DNA of 16,246 nt from Alphaproteobacteria bacterium (GCA_011524805.1 WTJO01000194.1:1-16246); one strand, 5' to 3'. Positions 8,058-15,630 are shown, numbered from the stretch's first letter. The notes: a model not told the origin generated them from the letters alone. Translations and numbers: made by a program.

Positions 8058-8471
8058 TTACATTTCAGCGTCAAGGCTGGCCGTATCCACATCTTCAAAG
8101 CCGGATGTTTCAAGCTCGGAGCCTGTGCCAACCTGCATGCCGGCATCATCAAAATCCTGTTCCATCTCCATGCCGACCATATTCGAGAGGTCTTCTTCTG
8201 CTATCAGATGTGCCTCATCAGACTGCTCGCTCACCTCTGGCTGCTCGCTGAAACGCTGCATGGAACGCACCAGCGTCTGCTGTACCTTGTCCAGATCAAT
8301 TGTTTCATCTGCAATTTCTCTGAGTGCAACAACCGGATTCTTGTCATTATCACGGTCGATGGTCAGCAATTCGCCCTTCTGGATAGCGCGCGCACGTTGC
8401 GAGGCGGTAAGTACCAGCTCGAATCTATTCGGGATACGTTCAATGCAATCTTCTACGGTTACGCGTGCCAT
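8058..8471 (-). CDS. rpoZ: RNA polymerase omega subunit
   Basis: Omega is the small subunit that helps assemble and stabilise RNA polymerase. In many bacteria it also contributes a ppGpp site, which fits its position before rel. The N-terminal part MARVTVEDC - NRFELVLTASQRAR and the DNDKNPVVALREIA segment are the family's conserved core. The 137-residue protein is longer than E. coli omega (91). The extra C-terminal part, from about residue 75, is strongly acidic and low in complexity (many Glu and Asp), as in other alphaproteobacterial omegas. AGGAG at 8479-8483 lies 7 nt before the ATG. A promoter and a dedicated terminator suggest a largely monocistronic unit. Confidence 0.95.
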   Translation of the reverse strand: MARVTVEDCIERIPNRFELVLTASQRARAIQKGELLTIDRDNDKNPVVALREIADETIDLDKVQQTLVRSMQRFSEQPEVSEQSDEAHLIAEEDLSNMVGMEMEQDFDDAGMQVGTGSELETSGFEDVDTASLDAEM

Positions 8472-8502
8472 GCCTGCTCTCCTGTGCGTTGCTATGTCTG
8501 AG

Positions 8503-8531
8503 GGATATTACCGAAAGACGGAACAATATCC
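8503..8531. repeat. Inverted repeat over the rpoZ promoter
   Basis: GGATATT (8503-8509) and AATATCC (8525-8531) are perfect inverted arms. Inside them CCG (8511-8513) and CGG (8519-8521) also pair. It could be an operator or, in RNA, an early leader hairpin. Confidence 0.55.
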
Positions 8532-8551
8532 AATTTTCTGCTAAAATGCAA
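8523..8551 (-). promoter_or_regulatory. Candidate rpoZ promoter
   Basis: On the minus strand TTGCAT (8546-8551) and TATTGT (8523-8528) are separated by 17 nt, about 51 nt before the rpoZ start. The match to the housekeeping consensus is moderate. An inverted repeat (8503-8531) covers the -10 box and the expected start site. Confidence 0.45.
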
Positions 8552-8604
8552 GATATTTTGACACGGTGCCGGTTAGCGCCCTGATGATGATGACGCAATA
8601 GTGC

Positions 8605-9147
8605 CTAGCGGGCAAATAGCCGGCATTTCTGGCTGCCATCATCTACAGCATCACATTCTGCCTTTAATGTATCTGCCAGCTTGCCAGAACGGGGGTCTCT
8701 CCAGTTTGCTGCCAGTTCTGCTAGCGGATAAAGCACAAATTTTCTCTCATGCAAGCGCAAATGCGGTACATCAAGCCTATCTGTTGCAATCACCTCGTCA
8801 TCAAAGCTGATAATATCCAGATCAAGTGTACGTGCCGCATTTCGCACTGTGCGGATACGGCCAAATTGCAATTCTATCTGCTGCAGATGGTCTAGTAGCT
8901 GTTCTGCCTCAAACGCTGTTCTGATATCCAGTACGGCATTGAGGTAATCTGGCTGGTCTGACACGGGCACCGCAGACGTCACATACCAGCTGCTCTGGCC
9001 GGCAACAGCTACATCAGCACATCCAATCTGCTGGACTGCTGCAGATAAAGACAGATGCAGATTGTCAAATCCCTCGGCGATCAGATTGCTGCCAATCCCG
9101 ATAAAGGCCTGATGTGGAAGATGAGATAATTGTGAAGCTGACGCCAT
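8605..9147 (-). CDS. folK: HPPK: 6-hydroxymethyl-7,8-dihydropterin pyrophosphokinase
   Basis: HPPK passes pyrophosphate from ATP to 6-hydroxymethyl-7,8-dihydropterin in folate synthesis. From the ATG at 9147 the product is 180 residues. It has the family's opening FIGIGSN (GSN at 19-21), the metal-binding RTLDLDI motif with D109 and D111, and the closing PHLRLHERKFVLYPLAELA. An in-frame ATG at 9234 would add 29 residues that do not resemble the family, so I prefer 9147, although its ribosome site is weak (AAGATA). folB and folP are not next to it. It ends 133 nt before rpoZ on the same strand and diverges from the NYN gene. Confidence 0.92.
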   Translation of the reverse strand: MASASQLSHLPHQAFIGIGSNLIAEGFDNLHLSLSAAVQQIGCADVAVAGQSSWYVTSAVPVSDQPDYLNAVLDIRTAFEAEQLLDHLQQIELQFGRIRTVRNAARTLDLDIISFDDEVIATDRLDVPHLRLHERKFVLYPLAELAANWRDPRSGKLADTLKAECDAVDDGSQKCRLFAR

Positions 9148-9235
9148 TATCTTGCCATGATTAAATTTTATACAGGAATATATCAAGCTATGGTATGCTT
9201 GGACCGGCCTGTGCCATGCGCCTAGTTGTTGCACA

Positions 9236-9263
9236 TAAACAGGTCAGGATACAAACATATAAT
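9236..9263 (+). promoter_or_regulatory. Candidate promoter towards the NYN gene
   Basis: TAAACA (9236-9241) and TATAAT (9258-9263) lie 16 nt apart on the plus strand. Transcription would begin near 9270, about 90 nt before the NYN start. The -10 is a full consensus match and the -35 is 4 of 6. Confidence 0.4.
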
Positions 9264-9286
9264 CATCAACTCACCATTATATGTTT
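9253..9286. repeat. Perfect 11-bp inverted repeat in the folK/NYN spacer
   Basis: AAACATATAAT (9253-9263) and ATTATATGTTT (9276-9286) are exact reverse complements around a 12-nt centre. Each arm contains TATAAT: the left arm on the plus strand (9258-9263) and the right arm on the minus strand (9276-9281). The surrounding sequence, about 9245-9360, is very AT-rich. It could be an operator or a symmetric promoter core. No U-tract follows on either strand, so a terminator is unlikely. Confidence 0.7.
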
Positions 9287-9303
9287 ACACTAAATATACT
9301 AAA
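9276..9303 (-). promoter_or_regulatory. Candidate promoter towards folK
   Basis: On the minus strand TTTAGT (9298-9303) and TATAAT (9276-9281) lie 16 nt apart. The -10 is perfect and the -35 is poor. The start would fall near 9269, about 120 nt before folK. It faces the plus-strand candidate. Confidence 0.3.
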
Positions 9304-9360
9304 CTTATTACTATAACAAACCATTATTATTGTCTGATTTAATTAACTTTTAGGTATAAA

Positions 9361-9879
9361 ATGACACAAGAAAAAATAGCCCTCTTCATTGACGGATCCA
9401 ATTTTCACGCCACCACAAAACTTATGAATCTTGATATAGACTATATCAGGCTGCTTGAGTATTTCAAAGGGCTGGGAACCTTAATCAGGCCTTATTACTA
9501 CACTGCTCTGCCAGACAGTACAGAGGTAAGCAATCTAAAGCGGCTTATCGATTTTCTCGATTATAATGGCTATATGATTGTCAGTAAAAGCACCAAGTCT
9601 TTTGTCAATCAGGCCACTGGCGAGCGGCGTATCAAGGGCAATATGGATATGGAACTGGCGCTGGATATGCTGAAGCTGGCGCCACATATTGACCATGCCT
9701 ATCTCTTTTCGGGCGATGGCGATTTCTGCCGGCTGCTAGAAGATGTTCAGGGAATGGGGGTACGTGTGACCGTAGTATCCTCTACCAAAACAACTCCGAA
9801 TATGGTTGCTGACGAATTACGGCGCAAGGCAGATCATTTTCTTGAACTGGATAGCATCATCTCAGAGATTGAACGATAG
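9361..9879 (+). CDS. NYN-domain (LabA/DUF88-like) putative RNase
   Basis: NYN proteins have a PIN-like nuclease fold and are thought to cut RNA with metal ions. The specific substrate here is unknown. The 172-residue protein is a single NYN domain. It opens with IALFIDGSNF (D11, N14), has KGNMDMELALDM with D96 and D102, and has LFSGDGDF with D119 and D121. These acidic positions form the expected metal site and all are present. The ATG at 9361 is preceded by TAGG 6 nt upstream. The UDG gene follows after only 3 nt, so the two are probably co-transcribed. A LabA-like NYN gene near rpoZ and smpB is, as I recall, common in alphaproteobacteria. Confidence 0.88.
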   Translation: MTQEKIALFIDGSNFHATTKLMNLDIDYIRLLEYFKGLGTLIRPYYYTALPDSTEVSNLKRLIDFLDYNGYMIVSKSTKSFVNQATGERRIKGNMDMELALDMLKLAPHIDHAYLFSGDGDFCRLLEDVQGMGVRVTVVSSTKTTPNMVADELRRKADHFLELDSIISEIER

Positions 9880-9882
9880 ACT

Positions 9883-10548
9883 ATGGTATCTTCATCCAGA
9901 GTGCCTTCCTCAGGCCAGCTTGACTATATCGCTCCGAAATCATGCACAAAATGCCCGCGGCTAGCCCAGTTTATTGCGAGCAAAAAGCAAAGCCATCCGC
10001 ACTGGCATAATGCACCTGTGCCCTCATTTGGCCCGATCGATGCCGAAGTGCTGGTGGTGGGGCTTGCCCCCGGTTTGAAAGGTGCGAACGCTACTGGCAG
10101 ACCCTTTACAGGGGATTTTGCAGGTAATGTGCTGTATCAGGCGCTTGCCAGCCACAATTATTGTTCTGGGCAGTTCAGCCCTGATGGCAGGGATAATCTT
10201 GTGCTACATAATATCCGCATCATCAATGCGGTGAGATGCGTGCCACCGCAAAATAAACCTGATGCGAGCGAGATAGCCAATTGCCGAGGTTATCTGAAAA
10301 CAGAATTAACAAAAATGACACGGCTAAAGGTTATGTTTGCCCTTGGCCGGATTGCCCATGATACCTGTCTTACCCATTTCGGGCTGAGGAAATCTGCCTA
10401 TCCATTTTCACATGGCAGCGCGCATAAATTGCCGAACGGGTTATGGCTTGTTAGCTCTTATCACTGTTCACGCTATAATATCCAGACCAACAGGCTGACC
10501 CAGACACAGTTTACACAAGCCGTTGGCCAGATTGCCAGCTACATCTAG
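9883..10548 (+). CDS. Uracil-DNA glycosylase, family 5 (UDGb type)
   Basis: This enzyme removes uracil, and possibly other deaminated bases, from DNA as the first step of base-excision repair. The 221-residue protein has four cysteines placed as in iron-sulfur UDGs: C21 and C24 (CTKCPRL), C119 (NAVRCVPPQNKP) and C134 (NCRGYL). Motif A is VGLAPGLKGANATGRPFTGD (59-78), and the C-terminal motif is SYHCSRYNIQTNRLT. The GRPFTGD segment and the tail motif favour family 5 over family 4. Family 5 usually has NRTGRPFTGD from memory, whereas here Ala70 replaces the Arg. The start lies 3 nt after the NYN stop with no clear ribosome site, which suggests coupling. Its stop overlaps the smpB stop by 4 bp. 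Confidence 0.88.
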   Translation: MVSSSRVPSSGQLDYIAPKSCTKCPRLAQFIASKKQSHPHWHNAPVPSFGPIDAEVLVVGLAPGLKGANATGRPFTGDFAGNVLYQALASHNYCSGQFSPDGRDNLVLHNIRIINAVRCVPPQNKPDASEIANCRGYLKTELTKMTRLKVMFALGRIAHDTCLTHFGLRKSAYPFSHGSAHKLPNGLWLVSSYHCSRYNIQTNRLTQTQFTQAVGQIASYI

Positions 10549-11000
10549 CCTCTGCGAAGCAGACGGTTTTTCTGGCGTGACCAGTCTCTGTCTTTCTGCA
10601 CTTCCCGCTTATCATGTTTTTTGCGGCCTTTGGCCATGCCAAGCTGAATTTTCGCGCGCCCTCTATCATTGAAATAGAGCGCCATAGGCACAAGCGTCAT
10701 GCCTTCACGTCTGATCATGCCCAGCAGCTTATCTCTCTGCTTGCGCGAGACCAGCAATTCTCGAATACGCTTTGGCTCATGATTATCACGCGAGGCAGGA
10801 TATACAGGGATATTGGCATTGACCAGCACCAGCCTGCCCTTCTCTTCTGTGGCATAGGCTTCTGCGATGCTGGCTCTGCCTGTGCGCAGCGATTTAACCT
10901 CACTACCTTTCAAAATCAGGCCAGCTTCCAGCGTATCATCAATCTGATAATCAAATCGTGCCCGTCTGTTCTCGGCAACACGGCCTGTAGAGATTGCCAT
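10545..11000 (-). CDS. smpB: SsrA-binding protein SmpB
   Basis: SmpB binds tmRNA and delivers it to stalled ribosomes in trans-translation. The 151-residue protein has the beta-barrel signature DTLEAGLILKGSEVKSLRTG and the ASRDNHEPKRIRELL segment. The basic C-terminal tail KGRKKHDKREVQKDRDWSR enters the mRNA channel in known SmpB. Length fits the family. An AAGGA ribosome site lies 7 nt before the ATG at 11000. It follows dapA after 35 nt and is probably co-transcribed with it. No ssrA (tmRNA) gene was recognised in the window. Confidence 0.96.
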   Translation of the reverse strand: MAISTGRVAENRRARFDYQIDDTLEAGLILKGSEVKSLRTGRASIAEAYATEEKGRLVLVNANIPVYPASRDNHEPKRIRELLVSRKQRDKLLGMIRREGMTLVPMALYFNDRGRAKIQLGMAKGRKKHDKREVQKDRDWSRQKNRLLRRG

Positions 11001-11035
11001 ATCCCTATCCTTTCAAACCGGATAATTCTGGCACG

Positions 11036-11935
11036 CTAAAGTAACTTGGCAAAGCGTAATGCGTCTTCTACCTGCTGTTTTGAGCTATCTGCAATCTCAA
11101 CAAGCGGCAGTCTGGCAAAAGCAGAACACAGCCCCAGAAGCGAAGCCGCATATTTCACAGGCCCCGGACTTGCTTCACAGAATAAAGCGCGATGCAGAGG
11201 CATTAACTGCTGATGTATTTCAAGTGCCTTTGTGCTATCTCCTGCCGCCCATGCGCGGTGCAGTTGCGAGCATAATGCCGGCGCAACATTGCTGACCACC
11301 GAAATGCAGCCATGCCCACCTGAGGCCAAATACGGCAGAATAGTCGCATCTTCACCTGATAGCTGGCAGAAATCATTGCCAATAATATTCAGAAGATGTG
11401 TCGGGCGCGCACATTCGGCCGTGGCATCCTTAATGCCGGCAATGCGCGGATGTTGTGATAATTCAGCCAGCACATCATCATCCAGCCTGACAATAGACCT
11501 GCCCGGAATATCATAAATGATCAGCGGGATTGAAATTGCATCTGCAACAGCCGTGAAATGCGCAGCCAGCCCTTTTTGTGTCGGCTTATTATAATAGGGT
11601 GAGACCACCAGAACAGCATCAGCCCCCACCTGTTCTGCATGCTTTGCCAGCCTTACCGCTTCTGCTGTGCTGTTTGAGCCGGCACCGGCAATAATCGGGA
11701 CTCTGCCATTTGTTTCTTCAACACATAGCTCGACCACCCTGTCATGTTCTTCATGGCTAAGGGTTGGGGATTCTCCTGTTGTACCCACTGGCACGAACCC
11801 GTCTGTGCCCTGTTCAATCTGCCAGTTTACAAGCGCTCTAAATGCCTTTTCATCCAGACTGCCATCAGCACCAAAGGGCGTAATAAGCGCAGTATATGAG
11901 CCTGAAAACGGCAAATGCGGATAAAGAGACGGCAT
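11036..11935 (-). CDS. dapA: 4-hydroxy-tetrahydrodipicolinate synthase
   Basis: DapA condenses pyruvate with aspartate semialdehyde, the first committed step to diaminopimelate and lysine. The 299-residue TIM-barrel protein has GTTGES (51-56), YYNKP (114-118), Tyr141 and Arg146 in YDIPGR, and the Schiff-base lysine K169 in GIKDAT. Each lies exactly 8 residues beyond its E. coli counterpart. The tyrosine motif reads YDIPGRS where E. coli has YNVPGRT, a conservative change. AGGA lies about 9 nt before the ATG at 11935. smpB follows 35 nt downstream. Confidence 0.95.
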   Translation of the reverse strand: MPSLYPHLPFSGSYTALITPFGADGSLDEKAFRALVNWQIEQGTDGFVPVGTTGESPTLSHEEHDRVVELCVEETNGRVPIIAGAGSNSTAEAVRLAKHAEQVGADAVLVVSPYYNKPTQKGLAAHFTAVADAISIPLIIYDIPGRSIVRLDDDVLAELSQHPRIAGIKDATAECARPTHLLNIIGNDFCQLSGEDATILPYLASGGHGCISVVSNVAPALCSQLHRAWAAGDSTKALEIHQQLMPLHRALFCEASPGPVKYAASLLGLCSAFARLPLVEIADSSKQQVEDALRFAKLL

Positions 11936-12182
11936 GATATTTCATCCTGTAATTTTAGGGTGTTAGCACCAGCCAGTACCGTGCCGGCGCGCAATCTTCA
12001 AGGCCGTCAGCATATCGGAATTGATGCAAAAAGTAAAATCCTGAATTTACGGTGCCAGATAATGTTTTCAGCTTAGTCAGCGCTTGCAATCATGACCTCA
12101 CTATATCACTATGAACATGGCCTCAGCTGCGCCTTTTTGACTAGTTTAATGCCTTCACATAGCAACAGACAGAGACATAAAT
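11936..12182. other. Divergent spacer between dapA and the PLP dehydratase gene
   Basis: This 247-nt stretch is the longest without a gene. It holds the candidate dapA promoter and a small GGTG-TTAG-CACC hairpin at about 11962-11973. A TTGACT hexamer at 12137-12142 could be a -35 for the plus-strand gene, but the sequence 17 nt on (TAGCAA) is a poor -10. No open frame or RNA gene was recognised. Confidence 0.5.
12009..12037 (-). promoter_or_regulatory. Candidate dapA promoter
   Basis: On the minus strand TTTACT (12032-12037) and TATGCT (12009-12014) are 17 nt apart. Each matches the consensus at 4 of 6 positions, about 73 nt before dapA. I saw no lysine-riboswitch-like structure in the leader. 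Confidence 0.35.
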
Positions 12183-13175
12183 ATGGTCACGATTGATGAT
12201 ATTCAGAATGCCAGAAACCGGATTCATAACAGTATCGAGACAACACCGCTACTGACTTCGGACAGGCTGAATAGCGCCCTGCCATTTGATCTGTATGTTA
12301 AGGCAGAATGCCTGCAACGCACAGGTTCATTCAAATTCAGGGGTGGGTGTAATGCGGTATTCTCAATTGAGGACAGCACCCTGCCTGTGATCGCCTTTTC
12401 CAGCGGCAATCATGCTCAGGCGGTGGCACTAGCCGCCAGATTAAGCAATAGACAGGCCACAATCATCATGCCCGAAGATGCACCAGCAACAAAAATCGCT
12501 GGCACAAAATCCTATGGTGCCGAAGTGGTGCTGTATGACAGATACACCCAAAGCCGTGAGGAAATTGGCGAGAAGATAGCCTCAGAACAGGGCGCGATCC
12601 TTATCAGACCCTATGATAATGAAAATGTAATTGCAGGTCAGGGCACAGCAGGGCTAGAGATTTGCGAACAGGCAAATGCGCGCAATATCGGTATTGATCA
12701 TTATATCTCATGTTGCGGGGGTGGCGGCTTGCTGGCAGGCACCGCTATTGCGATTTCGCATCATCTGCCAGACACACAGCTATATTCAGCCGAGCCTGAG
12801 GCTTTTAATGACACCAAACTGTCTCTAGCGGCAGGCAAACGGCTATCTAATGCACCAGATGCACGCTCAATATGTGATGCGATTGTTACCCCCTGCCCCG
12901 GCGAGCTGACATTTCCGATTTTGCAGAAAACAGGATGTTCGGGGCTATCTGCTCCGGATGAAGACGCGCTTCATGCGATGCATATTGCATGGTCATATTT
13001 CAAGCTGACAGTTGAGCCAGGCGGCGCGATTGCCCTTGCCTGTGCATTATCTCCTGAATTTCTGTCCCGTTTTGAGGGGGCTGGTCGCCGCCAGACAGTC
13101 GTTGCCATGCTATCAGGCGGTAATGTAGATGCAGACATGTTTACAGCTGCGCTTGAACAGGCGCTTCGCCTTTAG
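12183..13175 (+). CDS. Fold-type II PLP-dependent threonine/serine dehydratase-like enzyme
   Basis: Enzymes of this family deaminate threonine or serine to 2-oxoacids. Close relatives include serine racemase, 3-hydroxyaspartate ammonia-lyase and EutB. The 330-residue product has the PLP lysine K51 in GSFKFRGG, the SSGNHAQ substrate loop (73-79) and the phosphate-binding GGGGL (179-183) preceded by two cysteines. It ends near MLSGGNVD. There is no C-terminal ACT-like regulatory domain, so it is the short catabolic type and not biosynthetic IlvA. The exact substrate cannot be read from the motifs. The ATG at 12183 has only a weak upstream purine run. It diverges from dapA and converges on the dehydrogenase gene, with 22 nt between stops and no clear terminator. 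Confidence 0.85.
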   Translation: MVTIDDIQNARNRIHNSIETTPLLTSDRLNSALPFDLYVKAECLQRTGSFKFRGGCNAVFSIEDSTLPVIAFSSGNHAQAVALAARLSNRQATIIMPEDAPATKIAGTKSYGAEVVLYDRYTQSREEIGEKIASEQGAILIRPYDNENVIAGQGTAGLEICEQANARNIGIDHYISCCGGGGLLAGTAIAISHHLPDTQLYSAEPEAFNDTKLSLAAGKRLSNAPDARSICDAIVTPCPGELTFPILQKTGCSGLSAPDEDALHAMHIAWSYFKLTVEPGGAIALACALSPEFLSRFEGAGRRQTVVAMLSGGNVDADMFTAALEQALRL

Positions 13176-13197
13176 GGCGCTATCCCGACTGGGCTTT

Positions 13198-15630
13198 CTA
13201 GGAACGCATTCTGCTCATATTGCTGTCAAAAAGCGGCTGTTTCTGCATGGTGGCGCTGATATTTTCACCAAGCACTTCAACAGTCCAGCCTTGCGTGTCA
13301 TCTGCATATGCTTTCGGCACATAGCCCATCGCCACAGACACAGATGCGCCATGCGCATAGCCGCCAGAGGTTACCCAGCCACAAACCGTGCCTTGATATG
13401 AAATAGGCTCATCGCCGATCACATCTGCATCTTTGGCATCTATCACAAAACTGCAAAGACGATAGGCGCCCTCATCATTATCCAGCGCTGTCTTTGCGGC
13501 CTGTTTACCAATAAATTCGGCAGGCTTGTCAAAGGCAATGAACCTGTCCAGACCTGATTCATGCGCAAAATAAATAGGTCTATATTCACGTGCCCAGCTT
13601 CCATAATTTTTTTCAAGTCTGAGCGCGTTTAATGCCCTGCTGCCAAACAGGGATATGTTATACTCGGCACCTGCTTCCATCAGATCATGAAATAGCCGTC
13701 TCTGATATTCGGGCTTCAACCAGATTTCATATCCCAGATCACCTGTATAGCTGACCCGCCCGACAATCGCAGGCACCATGCCAAGCTGCATCTCGCGGAT
13801 TGCCATAAAACGGAAACTGTCATTGCTCATATCTTCGGTTGTGAGTTTCTGGATCACATTACGGGCATCTGGCCCTGCAATGCTCAGCCCTACCAGCCCC
13901 AGAGATTCGGCTGTAAGAGACACATCCTTGCCAGCATCCAGATGGCTGGTAAACCAGCGCATATGATAGGATTCTGCCAGCCCTGAGCCAATAATCAGAA
14001 ACGTATCATCTGCCAGTCGCGCAACTGAAAAATCGCCAATCACGCGACCATCATCTTTCAGCATGGGCGCCAATGTCATCCGCCCCTGTGCCGGCAACTT
14101 ACAGGCAAGCATACTATCAAGCCATGTTTCGGCATCTGTGCCCGTGATACGGTATTTTGCAAAATTTGATATTTCTGACAGCCCCACAGACTCGCGCACG
14201 CCTGCCACTTCACGCCCTACATGTTCAAAATCTGTCGAGCGTTTCCATGAAAACTGCTCTGATACACCCTCAGGGGCAAACCACAGCGCAGTCTCAAGGC
14301 CAAAGCTGGCACCAAACTGCCCACCTCTTTGCTTCAATTCGTCATAAATAGGTGTAGTCAGAAGCGGGCGTGCTGCCTCAAGCTCTTCATTAGGGAAGCG
14401 GATAGAAAAGCGGCGAGAGTAGTTTTCTCTTACCTTGGCATTCGTATAGGCCATGTTGGCATAGCTGCCAAAACGGCTAATATCCATCGCCCAGATATCA
14501 AGCCCCGGGTCGCCATCAACAATCCAGTTTGACAGCGCAAGCCCAACACCACCGCCTTGCGAGAAACCAGCCATTACCGCACAGGCCGACCAGTAATTCG
14601 TCATGCCCTGCACAGGCCCTATCAGAGGGTTGCCATCAGGCGCAAAAGTGAAAGGGCCATTTATAATCTGTCTGATACCAGCATTCTGGAAGGCAGGGAA
14701 ATGCTGAAACCCTACTTCCAGAGACGGCGCAATTCTGTCCAGATCAGGCTCAAGCAGTTCATGCCCGAACTCCCACGGCGTGTTCTGTTCCGACCATGGC
14801 ACACAGGCTTTCTCATAGGTACCCATCAACATCCCGCCACGTTCCTGACGCAGATAAATTTCGCCGTCAAAATCAACAGCATGAATAACTTCTTCACCTG
14901 TTTTTTCGTTTATTTCGGCCACCTCCGGCATATCATCTGTCAACAGATACATATGTTCCATTGCAAGCACCGGCAATTCAAGCCCGACCATACGGCCAAC
15001 TTCCCGCGCCCAGAGCCCGCCAGCATTCACCACATGTTCGGCGATAATCTCGCCTTTGTTTGTGTGGATATGCCATGTGCCATCTGGCGTCTGGGTCAAC
15101 GATTCTACTTTGGTCTGGGTTTCAACCACCGCACCGTTCTTGCGGGCTGATTTTGCATAGGCATGGGTTACACCATAGGGATCACAATGCCCGTCAAGCG
15201 GGTCATATAGGGCGCCGACAAATTGCGCAGGATCAAGAAGTGGCATGCGTCTGGCCGCCTCTTCAGGGGTGAGGATTTCAAGATCATCCATGCCAAGATA
15301 TTTGCCTTTGGCATACATCGCCTTCAGCCAGTCAAAGCGCTCTTCATTGGCAGCAAGCATCACACCACCTGTTCTGTGCAGGCCAATATCCTGTCCAGAA
15401 ATGTCTTCGATTTCCTTATATAAAGAGATGGTATATTGCTGTAATTTGGCGACATTCGGATCGCCATTGATAGTATGCATTCCCCCTGCGGCATGCCATG
15501 TTGACCCGGACGTAAGGTCAGACCGTTCCAGCAGCATGACATCTGTCCAGCCTCTTTTTGTGAGGTGATACAGTACAGACGCTCCTACAACGCCGCCCCC
15601 GATTACAACAACTCTGGCTTGTGACTTCAT
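13198..15630 (-). CDS. FAD-dependent dimethylglycine/sarcosine dehydrogenase-type demethylase
   Basis: Proteins of this class oxidise an N-methyl group of dimethylglycine or sarcosine and pass the one-carbon unit to tetrahydrofolate. The 810-residue protein has an N-terminal DAO-type FAD domain, with VVVIGGGVVGAS at residues 7-18. STWHAAGG contains His46, which lines up with the covalent FAD histidine of mammalian dimethylglycine dehydrogenase. From about residue 430 it has a GcvT-like folate-binding domain with SYTGDLGYEIW. The length is close to mammalian mature DMGDH. Dimethylglycine is the favoured substrate because of overall layout and the MttB-like neighbour 94 nt upstream, but sarcosine or another N-methyl compound is possible. 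A purine-rich AAGGAAAGAGA run precedes the ATG at 15630. Confidence 0.85.
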   Translation of the reverse strand: MKSQARVVVIGGGVVGASVLYHLTKRGWTDVMLLERSDLTSGSTWHAAGGMHTINGDPNVAKLQQYTISLYKEIEDISGQDIGLHRTGGVMLAANEERFDWLKAMYAKGKYLGMDDLEILTPEEAARRMPLLDPAQFVGALYDPLDGHCDPYGVTHAYAKSARKNGAVVETQTKVESLTQTPDGTWHIHTNKGEIIAEHVVNAGGLWAREVGRMVGLELPVLAMEHMYLLTDDMPEVAEINEKTGEEVIHAVDFDGEIYLRQERGGMLMGTYEKACVPWSEQNTPWEFGHELLEPDLDRIAPSLEVGFQHFPAFQNAGIRQIINGPFTFAPDGNPLIGPVQGMTNYWSACAVMAGFSQGGGVGLALSNWIVDGDPGLDIWAMDISRFGSYANMAYTNAKVRENYSRRFSIRFPNEELEAARPLLTTPIYDELKQRGGQFGASFGLETALWFAPEGVSEQFSWKRSTDFEHVGREVAGVRESVGLSEISNFAKYRITGTDAETWLDSMLACKLPAQGRMTLAPMLKDDGRVIGDFSVARLADDTFLIIGSGLAESYHMRWFTSHLDAGKDVSLTAESLGLVGLSIAGPDARNVIQKLTTEDMSNDSFRFMAIREMQLGMVPAIVGRVSYTGDLGYEIWLKPEYQRRLFHDLMEAGAEYNISLFGSRALNALRLEKNYGSWAREYRPIYFAHESGLDRFIAFDKPAEFIGKQAAKTALDNDEGAYRLCSFVIDAKDADVIGDEPISYQGTVCGWVTSGGYAHGASVSVAMGYVPKAYADDTQGWTVEVLGENISATMQKQPLFDSNMSRMRS

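Noticed and set aside
8032..8544. 170-residue plus-strand open frame over rpoZ
   Set aside because: It is serine-rich antisense of the conserved rpoZ frame, has no family resemblance, and covers the rpoZ terminator and promoter.
8565..8585. Possible folK terminator near GGTGCC-GGTTA-GCGCC
   Set aside because: On the minus strand, where folK runs, the stem has a mismatch and no U-tract directly after it.
9148..9234. Upstream ATG start for folK
   Set aside because: The extra 29 residues are unlike HPPK N-termini, which begin just before FIGIGSN.
9287..9315. Repeated ACTAAA units (9289, 9298) as an iteron-like array
   Set aside because: There are only two exact copies of a 6-nt AT-rich word, which is expected by chance in such sequence.
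10614..11039. 141-residue plus-strand open frame over smpB
   Set aside because: It is antisense to smpB, with no motif or ribosome site.
13155..13175. Hairpin AGGCG-CTT-CGCCT at the end of the PLP dehydratase gene as a terminator
   Set aside because: The stem is only 5 bp, lies inside the coding sequence and has no U-tract on the plus strand.
14557..15150. 197-residue plus-strand open frame
   Set aside because: It lies entirely antisense to the dehydrogenase, whose FAD and folate domains are clearly conserved. Its composition is that of a shadow frame.
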